This document shows, piece by piece, positions 1 through 5,927 of a DNA stretch of 16,074 bases; the first letter of the stretch is position 1; each line of letters begins with the position of its first letter. Both the position numbers and the translations under genes were made by a program. The notes beneath the pieces were generated by a model. That model worked only from the letters and a program-made list of their open reading frames with translations, did no database searches and was not told the origin of the DNA. This DNA is from Myxococcales bacterium (GTDB taxonomy: Bacteria > Myxococcota_A > Polyangia > Polyangiales > Houyiibacteriaceae), in assembly GCA_013002645.1 (NCBI GenBank), contig JABDJF010000169.1, forward strand, positions 1 to 16,074, in the 5' to 3' direction.

Positions 1-757
1 GGCTCGCGGTGCAAGCTGCCGCAACGGTGCTCGCCAGGCTCCAATTCGCTTCGCGTCGTTCATCGAGCGGATAGAAAATCGGGAAGCTCGCCACGAAATA
101 GAGCGAATAGAAGAGCGAGCCGTACGCAAGCATGCGCTCCATGTCGGTGTAGTAGAACTGACCTTCGATCCAGGGGTTGGCCATGGCTCGGGTTTCCACC
201 CAGGCCCAGAAATACGCGACGACGACGAGCAAGACGGGCCAGAGGAGCGCGCCGATGGGGAGCCGAGAAGTACGGATTCGCCGAAGCGCGATGACGGCGG
301 TCGTGTGATAGGTGAGGAAATAGGCCTGTGTGAGCAGGTACATGATCAGCGGGACCCGTTGCTCGCCCGAACCGACGAGCGTCGAATCCAAGGTGAGCTC
401 GATCATGGGGTAGTCGTAGACCATCCCGAGGATGTCGAAGAAGTACTCCGTCCCGAAGTAGTTCGCCGTGAAGTTGAAAATTGCGATGTAGAGATTCGCC
501 TTGAACCAATAGGTTTGGTACCAGCGCCGGCCGAGCGGTTTCTCATCGCGGATCAACGCGGGAACCGCTACCAAGGGCAGCGCGACGGCCACACCGACCG
601 CCATGAACCCCCACTCCCCCATTCGATTGGTGACACCGAAGCCCATCACGAGGCCCATCACGGTCATCCAGACCGGCGAGTATGCGAGGAAGAATTTTTC
701 ACCCCAGGCCTTGCTGGGGTTGGCGGAGAACCAACGCGGAATGGGGCCGCTCGTCAT
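1..757 (-). CDS. CPI1: Cycloeucalenol cycloisomerase-like (cyclopropyl sterol isomerase), 3' end cut by window edge
   Basis: This open frame runs off the left edge; 252 codons are visible of about 280 usual for the plant enzyme. In plants the protein opens the 9,19-cyclopropane ring of cycloeucalenol to give obtusifoliol. The resemblance to plant CPI1, from memory, is strong and collinear: NPSKAWGEKFFLAYSP (residues 13-28), YWFKANLYIAIFN (83-95) and NYFGTEYFFDILG (99-111), then a TYH followed by ALRRIR (149-162), VETRAMANP (187-195) and YGSLFYSLYFVASFPIFY (212-229). Several hydrophobic stretches indicate an integral membrane protein. The region between YDYP and the TYH block looks several residues longer than in plants. 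The start is the ATG at 757-755, which overlaps the CYP51 stop as ATGA and has a GAGG three bases upstream, so translation is probably coupled to CYP51. Family assignment is confident; catalytic activity and exact substrate are inferred. Confidence 0.85.
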   Translation of the reverse strand, partial: MTSGPIPRWFSANPSKAWGEKFFLAYSPVWMTVMGLVMGFGVTNRMGEWGFMAVGVAVALPLVAVPALIRDEKPLGRRWYQTYWFKANLYIAIFNFTANYFGTEYFFDILGMVYDYPMIELTLDSTLVGSGEQRVPLIMYLLTQAYFLTYHTTAVIALRRIRTSRLPIGALLWPVLLVVVAYFWAWVETRAMANPWIEGQFYYTDMERMLAYGSLFYSLYFVASFPIFYPLDERREANWSLASTVAAACTAS

Positions 758-2133
758 GCGCCTCGACGGCGATATCGAATCCGAATGGGTGGCTTTGGAC
801 CCAACACCAAACCCTGAAAATCCGTTTCGATTGGATCACCGGCTAGCTCGAAATCGTAACGGTTGAGCAGGACGGCGATGATCGTCTTGATCTGCAGAAT
901 TGCAAAGGCGTTGCCCATGCACTTGTGCCGCCCGCCACCAAACGAAATGTAGGCGAAGGGTCGCTTGTCTTCTTCGCGGCCAGGGCCGTATCGACCCGGG
1001 TCGTACTCGAGCGCGTTCTCGAACACCTCCTCGTCGCGATGCGCAACCAACGGGGAAACCGCCACCCAGTTCCCCTTCTTGACCCGATAGCCGAGAATTT
1101 CGCAGTCTTGTTGCGCCGCACGGAGCAAAATGAAGAGCGGGGGGTGGATTCGAAGCGCCTCTTTCACCGCTCCTTCGGTCTTTTCGAGATCGCGCAGCGA
1201 TTGAAAGCTGTACTCTTCGTCGTCGGCGTAGCGCGCATGGATCTCGCCGCGAACTCCTTCGAGGAAGCGCGGGTTTCTCAAGAGCTCGATCAAGGTCCAG
1301 GCCGTCGTGACCGAGCTGGTGTGGTGTCCGGCGAACATCGCCGCAACCAGCATGCCCGTGATCTCGTGGTCGCTCAGCTTGCTGCCGTCGGAGTACTCCG
1401 CATCGATGAGCGTCTGTAGGAAGTCTTCGCCGCGATAGCCCGATCGTTTTCGCTTTTGGACGATTTGAGAGACCATCTCTCCGAGCCGCGCGCGCGCGCG
1501 GTCTCGACGCCGGAAAGCGGGAATCGGCAGGTACGGATGGATATAGCCCCAGGCGACGATCCCTCGCTCGAGGTCGTAGTAAACCTTCGAGAACTCCTCG
1601 CTCATCTCATTGCGAAACTCTTTGCCGAGCAGGCAGCTGCTCGACGTGTAGTTGGTGAGCATGCCGAAGAAAGCGCTCGCTTCGATCACGCCCTCGTCGC
1701 CCCAGTCGCGAATCACGTCGAGCGTCTCCCTTGCGACAATCTCGGTGTAGGTTCGCATGCGATTGTTGCGCAGCGCCGGATAGAGCGTGTGCATCTGCTC
1801 GGCCATCCTCGCCGGCTCGGCACCGTAGGCGACGCCCTCTCCAAACACGGGAACCATCATTTTGTAGGCCGCGTTCGGGCTGAGCACCTCGTCGGGCTGC
1901 CGAAACAAGGCTTCGTGCGCCTCGGGCCCGGTGAAGAGAATCATATCCTTGCCGAAGAGCTTGAAGCGACCGACTCGACCGCACTCGTCATAGGTCCGCT
2001 GAAGCAAACCAATCGTGTCCTTGACGAACGCGATGGTGTGACCGATCAGCGGGAGCCCGCCCTTCAACTTGGGGGGCCTCCGGAGCTTGCCCGCAGTTAG
2101 CGGCGTCGCGGCGCTCTGTGCGGGGGCTGTCAT
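754..2133 (-). CDS. cyp51: Sterol 14-alpha-demethylase, cytochrome P450 CYP51
   Basis: This 459-residue P450 should remove the 14-alpha-methyl group of a sterol precursor in three oxygenase steps. It has no N-terminal membrane anchor, so it is the soluble bacterial type. The diagnostic I-helix motif AGHHTSS is at 268-274, the ExxR motif EALR at 325-328, and the heme loop FGGGRHKCMG at 398-407 with Cys405 as heme ligand. The B'-region segment VPVFGEGVAYG (94-104) and the block SSSCLLGKEFR (164-174) match Mycobacterium tuberculosis CYP51 closely, as recalled. The start is supported by TAGGAG six bases upstream. Its stop overlaps the start of the cycloisomerase gene. The residue aligning with the CYP51 position that is Phe in plants and Leu in animals and fungi appears to be Met92. 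CYP51 identity is secure; the natural substrate is inferred. Confidence 0.94.
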   Translation of the reverse strand: MTAPAQSAATPLTAGKLRRPPKLKGGLPLIGHTIAFVKDTIGLLQRTYDECGRVGRFKLFGKDMILFTGPEAHEALFRQPDEVLSPNAAYKMMVPVFGEGVAYGAEPARMAEQMHTLYPALRNNRMRTYTEIVARETLDVIRDWGDEGVIEASAFFGMLTNYTSSSCLLGKEFRNEMSEEFSKVYYDLERGIVAWGYIHPYLPIPAFRRRDRARARLGEMVSQIVQKRKRSGYRGEDFLQTLIDAEYSDGSKLSDHEITGMLVAAMFAGHHTSSVTTAWTLIELLRNPRFLEGVRGEIHARYADDEEYSFQSLRDLEKTEGAVKEALRIHPPLFILLRAAQQDCEILGYRVKKGNWVAVSPLVAHRDEEVFENALEYDPGRYGPGREEDKRPFAYISFGGGRHKCMGNAFAILQIKTIIAVLLNRYDFELAGDPIETDFQGLVLGPKPPIRIRYRRRGA

Positions 2134-2154
2134 CCTGGGCTCCTAAACGCTCGT

Positions 2155-2183
2155 ATGATATCTGGGAAACAAAGGAGCACCAA
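2155..2183 (-). promoter_or_regulatory. Candidate promoter for cyp51-cycloisomerase in the divergent gap
   Basis: On the minus strand, TTGGTG (2183-2178) and TATCAT (2160-2155) are separated by 17 bases. The -10 matches five of six consensus bases and the -35 only three. Transcription would begin near 2148, leaving a leader of about 14 bases that contains the TAGGAG ribosome site at 2145-2140. The 49-base gap also has to hold the ferredoxin promoter; TATGAT at 2154-2159 on the plus strand is the only visible -10-like hexamer for it, with no convincing -35. The two opposing -10 sites would overlap, so the genes may compete or be co-regulated. Confidence 0.33.
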
Positions 2184-2374
2184 TGCGAATCAAAGCGGAT
2201 TTCGATCTTTGCAAGGGACACGCAAACTGCATGGGCGAAGCGCCCGAAGTCTTCGAGGTCGACGACAAGGGGTACCTCAACATCCTTCAGGAAGGCCCGC
2301 CTGAGGACCTGCGCGAAAAAGTCGAGCTGGCCGTCAAGCACTGCCCGACCGGCGCTCTGAGCCTCGAAGGCTGA
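2183..2374 (+). CDS. fdx: 3Fe-4S-type ferredoxin, likely redox partner of CYP51
   Basis: This 63-residue small acidic ferredoxin carries C10-xx-H13-xx-C16 and C54-P55 as cluster-binding positions. His13 replaces the central cysteine of a 4Fe-4S motif, which is the signature of the 3Fe-4S ferredoxins that serve actinobacterial P450s. From memory it resembles the M. tuberculosis ferredoxin Rv0763c, encoded next to CYP51 in that organism, including the LCKGHANC and CPTGALS blocks. The start has a strong AAAGGAG six bases upstream. It is divergent from cyp51 across 49 bases, which supports an electron-transfer role for the sterol demethylase. A ferredoxin reductase is not present in the window. 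The stop lies four bases from the stop of the convergent GNAT gene, with no clear terminator between them. Confidence 0.93.
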   Translation: MRIKADFDLCKGHANCMGEAPEVFEVDDKGYLNILQEGPPEDLREKVELAVKHCPTGALSLEG

Positions 2375-2378
2375 GACC

Positions 2379-3992
2379 TCACTCCCAGGGCTTGATGCTG
2401 AGAAACGCATCCGTGCGGCTCAATTTGTTGCTGAGCCCGGTCGCGAGATTTCGAAACAGCAAGAGGCCGATGTCGCTTCGTTGCTTCAAGAGTTGGTTCA
2501 GGTCGCTGTGGGGCACTGCGGCGGCTTCGACGATGCCGTCTGCAACCGCGGTTGCCGAGTGCGGCGTCTTGCGAAGCAGCGAGACTTCGCCGAGGAGCTC
2601 GCCCTGGGCGACCGTGCCGACCTCTTCGGCGGGCGTGCCCGAGAACACCCTGGCCATGCCCGAAAGCACTATGTAGAGCTGGGCGTCGCGTTGGCCCGCC
2701 TCCACGATTGTTTCCCCGTCGGCGAAGGTCACGGTCTCGAAAAGGGTGGAGAGGCGTGAGGCTTGCTCGCGGTTCAACCCCTTCCCGAGCCTGGTCGTCG
2801 GTAAGAGCTGAACCAGCTTGGGCTGAATCTTCCGGGTGTTGAGGTTTCGGACCACCATCGCGACGACGGGTTTGGATTCGTCGCAGAGGTGCAAACTTTC
2901 CGTGTGAACCGGTACGTAGAATCGCTCCATCCGAATGGTGTCGAGTCGTTCGACGTGGTGGAACACCGCTGCCGGCAGATAGGCCACTGGGACGAACCCG
3001 AGCTCCAGCAGGGTCTTCTGCATTCGAGGCGCGTGGGCGTTGACGTCCACTTCGACGTAATCCACGCGCCACTCCTCGCGCGACCGGCGCATGAGCTCTT
3101 TGAGCAGCACGCGCACGGGAGACTCGTCAGCGCAGACGAGCTCGAAGATCCGCACGGCGTGGTCGAGCTCGGCGTCGTGGGCGTAACCTATTGCGCCAAC
3201 CAGGTGCCCGTGTTTTCGCGCCAACAGGTACGACGTATTGTGCGACTCCAGAGTCCGTAGCCCGAAATGAACCCGCGCGGGGCCGAAGATCTCGGGGTTT
3301 TTCACCCGGCCTCGCTCGAAGCGCAAGAGCGTTGCATAGCCCTTCGCGCTCATCTCCTCGATTTCAAAGCCGGTATCGAGCCCGTACGGTGGCGACATCT
3401 CATCGACGATCGCATCTGCATCGATGCCACAACTTCGAAGCGCTCGCTGTGCGAGGCCGTACACCTGGGGTGCGACCCTAGGATGATTGCGTCTCAATTT
3501 CAGCCCGTCGCCAAAATGCCTGGCGAAAAGCGCGACCGGCTCTCCGTTTTGAATTGGCAAGAACCCAACGGGCGCAAAGCCATGCGCAAGAGAAATGTGC
3601 TGCGAGCGGGTGTGGGCGACCCGGTTGTCGGCGAAGCCGATGTGTAGATAGGGCGCTACTCGCTCGATGCGCTCGGTCATCAATCGGTGGCCGATATGCT
3701 GCCCTCGCTTGTCTGGATGCACGACGAGGCGCCCGAACTCGCCGATGAGGTCTGCGTAGGCGCCGACGTCGATCACCACCGAAGCCGTCGCAACGACGCC
3801 CTCGCCGGCCTCGTCGGCTACGAGCACGATCGAGTTGTCGCTGTACATCATCTTTCGGAGGTACGCGGCCGAGACGAACTCCGGATGGGAGTAGCGGTCG
3901 CCGTAACAGACCTCGAACAACTGCTGAATCGCAGGGACGTCGGCTTCGCGAGCAGAGCGAATACTCACCGTGCTGGAATCGACTTCAACCAT
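2379..3992 (-). CDS. GNAT acetyltransferase-like protein with C-terminal cyclic-nucleotide-binding domain
   Basis: This is a 537-residue multidomain cytoplasmic protein. Residues about 9-160 resemble a GNAT acetyltransferase, with GRLVVHPDKRGQHIG (87-101) as the acetyl-CoA loop; the usual RxxGxG reads R-GQ-H-I-G, so one glycine is His. Residues about 210-365 look like a second GNAT-type fold, ending in the typical LELGFVPVAYLP (329-340). Residues about 405-525 are a cyclic-nucleotide-binding (CNB) domain of the CAP/PKA type. Its phosphate cassette GEVSLLRKTPHSATAV (468-483) keeps Gly468-Glu469, but the phosphate-contacting Arg is His478, so cAMP binding may be lost or altered. Mycobacterial cAMP-regulated lysine acetyltransferases have CNB and GNAT domains in the opposite order. 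The substrate is unknown. The gene is probably transcribed from its own promoter downstream of the CPBP gene. Confidence 0.88.
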   Translation of the reverse strand: MVEVDSSTVSIRSAREADVPAIQQLFEVCYGDRYSHPEFVSAAYLRKMMYSDNSIVLVADEAGEGVVATASVVIDVGAYADLIGEFGRLVVHPDKRGQHIGHRLMTERIERVAPYLHIGFADNRVAHTRSQHISLAHGFAPVGFLPIQNGEPVALFARHFGDGLKLRRNHPRVAPQVYGLAQRALRSCGIDADAIVDEMSPPYGLDTGFEIEEMSAKGYATLLRFERGRVKNPEIFGPARVHFGLRTLESHNTSYLLARKHGHLVGAIGYAHDAELDHAVRIFELVCADESPVRVLLKELMRRSREEWRVDYVEVDVNAHAPRMQKTLLELGFVPVAYLPAAVFHHVERLDTIRMERFYVPVHTESLHLCDESKPVVAMVVRNLNTRKIQPKLVQLLPTTRLGKGLNREQASRLSTLFETVTFADGETIVEAGQRDAQLYIVLSGMARVFSGTPAEEVGTVAQGELLGEVSLLRKTPHSATAVADGIVEAAAVPHSDLNQLLKQRSDIGLLLFRNLATGLSNKLSRTDAFLSIKPWE

Positions 3993-4001
3993 CCTACCCC
4001 A

Positions 4002-4030
4002 TTGATAAGCAACAATCGGTCCACTTTCAA
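4002..4030 (-). promoter_or_regulatory. Candidate sigma70 promoter of the GNAT-CNB gene
   Basis: Minus-strand TTGAAA (4030-4025) and TATCAA (4007-4002) are 17 bases apart, matching five and four of six consensus positions. It lies in the 78-base gap after the CPBP gene. Predicted transcription would begin near 3995, only about three bases before the ATG at 3992. The purine-rich GGGGTAGG abutting the start codon would then be mostly untranscribed, so the mRNA may be almost leaderless. Sequence inference only. Confidence 0.48.
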
Positions 4031-4070
4031 AGTCCTCGGCGAGGCGAAGGAGGTGGGCGCCCGATTGCGC

Positions 4071-4868
4071 CTACCGGCAAGGGCCTTTGCCTGGTGGCGG
4101 ACACTCGGCGACGGCGAGCCAGTCCATCGTGAGCGCCACGCCGACGTGGATGAGGACCCCTCCCCAGATGGATCGCGTGCGCATCGCTAGCGTCCCAAGG
4201 GCGATCCCCGCAAGGATTGCGCCGAGCGTTTCGGGGAGCGGCTTGGGATAGTGAATCATGCAGTACGGCACGATCATCACGAAAATGGCTCCGTAGCCGA
4301 ATTTGTGCCGAAGCCCCTTGAGCATATAACCGCGAAAGAAGAACTCGAGAGCGAGAAACTGAACCGCGTAGAGAAACTGCCACGCCAAGAAGTGTCGGAT
4401 CGACTGGTTGGCATACTTGTAGAACGGATACGTCCTGAGAAACTGCTCTTGCTGGGCGACGAGGAGCACGAACGGGAGCACCAGCAGATAGAGCCCGATG
4501 TAAATCCAGAGATGCCGACGGAACCCCTCAAAAGAGATGTAGTAGTCTCGGATGCGCTCTCCCGGCATCAAGACGATGGTGAGCGCGGGGATGAGCACGT
4601 ACGTGACGATGCGAGCACCCGACCACCAGGCTCTGGCCATCAAGTCCCACTCGGCTCGCGAATAGACTTCGGAGTCGTAGGGAACGAGCTCGGAAAAGGT
4701 CGCGTTGCCACCGAAGTACCGGGCGATCGTCAGCACGACCGCCGTCGTGACGAGCACGACAACCGGTCGCCAGTCGAGTTGCGGGGCGCTCGCGGTGTCC
4801 GCTTGCGCATCGGCCTCACGCCAGGAATCCAGAACGACGCGCGTGAAAAATCGCTTAATCCAATCCAT
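4071..4868 (-). CDS. CPBP-family intramembrane protease-like membrane protein
   Basis: This 265-residue integral membrane protein has about six or seven hydrophobic segments, for example 36-51, 87-101, 119-137, 161-178, 192-206 and 213-228. Three CPBP (Abi/Rce1-like) motifs are visible. The first is LEFFFRG with Glu175 and Arg179, the second is CMIHYP with His206, and the third is HVGVALTMD with His241 and Asp249. Most family members have a double Glu (EExxxR) in motif 1; here the first position is Leu174, which leaves one catalytic-type Glu. Related proteins process prenylated or peptide substrates in membranes; the substrate here is unknown. The C-terminus ends in a Pro/Gly/Cys-rich tail (CPPPGKGPC). 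It is divergent from gspC across 58 bases and lies upstream of the GNAT-CNB gene on the same strand. Confidence 0.85.
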   Translation of the reverse strand: MDWIKRFFTRVVLDSWREADAQADTASAPQLDWRPVVVLVTTAVVLTIARYFGGNATFSELVPYDSEVYSRAEWDLMARAWWSGARIVTYVLIPALTIVLMPGERIRDYYISFEGFRRHLWIYIGLYLLVLPFVLLVAQQEQFLRTYPFYKYANQSIRHFLAWQFLYAVQFLALEFFFRGYMLKGLRHKFGYGAIFVMIVPYCMIHYPKPLPETLGAILAGIALGTLAMRTRSIWGGVLIHVGVALTMDWLAVAECPPPGKGPCR

Positions 4869-4879
4869 CGAAGCGCGGG

Positions 4880-4887
4880 ACTATAAC
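4880..4887. promoter_or_regulatory. AT-rich -10-like element in the CPBP/gspC divergent gap
   Basis: The 58-base gap at 4869-4926 contains one AT-rich patch that reads TATAAC on the plus strand (4882-4887, toward gspC) and TATAGT on the minus strand (4885-4880, toward the CPBP gene). No good -35 hexamer is correctly spaced on either strand. It is recorded as a possible shared promoter core with low confidence. Confidence 0.22.
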
Positions 4888-4926
4888 CGATTGACCAGGC
4901 CGATTGTAGGCTAAGCTCCAGGACCG

Positions 4927-5910
4927 ATGGCAACTGCCGCCAACAATCGATTGAGAAACCTGCTGCTACTCTCGACGCTCGCAGTCTGCGCGCTCTTTTG
5001 TGCTCAGGGGGCGACCGCACTGCTTGCCGAGCGGGTGCTGACCACCGAGGTCGACGCACGCCCCGCGCCCTCTAGGAAAGCCGTGACACCTTTGCGCGCT
5101 CCGCGCAGACGCGATCCCGGCATCATCCTGAGGCGAAACATTTTCAATTCCGCGCTAGGGGACCTGTCGATCGTTCCGAGCGAGGACTCTGGACTGCCGA
5201 TGGAGGATCTGCCCGCTGAAGACGTCAGAACCCTTTGCACCGGAAACATGCGTGTGATCGGCACGGTCGTGATCCCCGGCGACCTCGAACGCTCGCTCGC
5301 TGCCATCGTCGGAAGCGACAAGAAGGCGGGCCTTCACTACGGCGGTACCGACGTCGAGGGGTCGAGGATTCGCGCGATCGAGTCCGATGCCGTGGTGCTG
5401 CAGAGCAAGGCCGGCCTGTGCCGGCTCGCGATGTTTCAAGTTGAAGGGGCTGCCAAGAAGCCGGTGTTCCGGCCGGCCAAAAAGGCCGACGTGAAGAAAA
5501 AGAAACCGAGCCGCAAAAAGGCCCCGACGGCGGATCGCAACGCCGGGCTGAGCGAGAGCGAGATGACCGAGGGTATCGACCGCGTGAACGACAGCAACTA
5601 CAACCTGTCGCGATCGATGCTCAACAAGGTGCTCGACAACGCCGGAAAAATCATCGGAATCGCCGCGGTGACACCCAAGATCGAAAACGGGCAATCGATC
5701 GGCATGGAGATCCGAGGAATTCGGCCCGACACCTTGCTGACGAAGATCGGGATCCAAAACGGCGATATCCTCGAGAGCATCAACGGGCAGTCGCTGAGCA
5801 ACCCCGATGCGGCGCTCGGCGCGTATACGACCCTCCGGACGGCCGACAAATTCACCCTGTCGGTCCGGCGCGGCGGTCAGTCGATGATGATCAACTACAA
5901 TCTGCAGTGA
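4927..5910 (+). CDS. gspC: Type II secretion system protein GspC
   Basis: This 327-residue bitopic inner-membrane protein would link the outer-membrane secretin GspD to the inner-membrane platform. Residues 11-34 are the single membrane anchor after a short basic cytoplasmic start. Residues about 64-172 correspond to the periplasmic homology region, beginning at GIILRRNIFNS (65-75) and including NMRVIGTVVIPG (107-118) and the strand block up to LCRLAMF. A lysine-rich linker (177-200) follows. Residues about 228-327 form a PDZ domain typical of GspC, with GMEIRGIRPDTLLTKIGIQN (259-278) and GDILESINGQSL (279-290). The usual gsp operon neighbours are absent: the gene stands alone between unrelated genes and ends 17 bases from the stop of the convergent channel gene. 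The ribosome site is weak (AGGA, three bases from the ATG). The fold assignment is good; a role outside classic type II secretion is possible. Confidence 0.86.
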   Translation: MATAANNRLRNLLLLSTLAVCALFCAQGATALLAERVLTTEVDARPAPSRKAVTPLRAPRRRDPGIILRRNIFNSALGDLSIVPSEDSGLPMEDLPAEDVRTLCTGNMRVIGTVVIPGDLERSLAAIVGSDKKAGLHYGGTDVEGSRIRAIESDAVVLQSKAGLCRLAMFQVEGAAKKPVFRPAKKADVKKKKPSRKKAPTADRNAGLSESEMTEGIDRVNDSNYNLSRSMLNKVLDNAGKIIGIAAVTPKIENGQSIGMEIRGIRPDTLLTKIGIQNGDILESINGQSLSNPDAALGAYTTLRTADKFTLSVRRGGQSMMINYNLQ

Positions 5911-5927
5911 AACTGGGGCGCGGGCGC

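Noticed and set aside
60..509. Minus-strand open frame of 149 codons
   Set aside because: It is an alternative frame of the cycloisomerase gene on the same strand, His/Arg-rich and without family features; the correct frame runs open from 757 to the edge.
2360..2372. AGCCT-CGA-AGGCT inverted repeat at the ferredoxin end as a terminator
   Set aside because: The stem is only five pairs, lies inside coding sequence and has no T-run on either strand.
2287..3072. Minus-strand open frame of 261 codons
   Set aside because: It lies inside the GNAT-CNB gene in another frame and is Arg/Pro-rich low-quality sequence, typical of a high-GC shadow.
4891..4917. TTGACC followed by TAAGCT as a gspC promoter
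   Set aside because: The spacer is 15 bases and the -10 match is poor; transcription would also begin at about the start codon.
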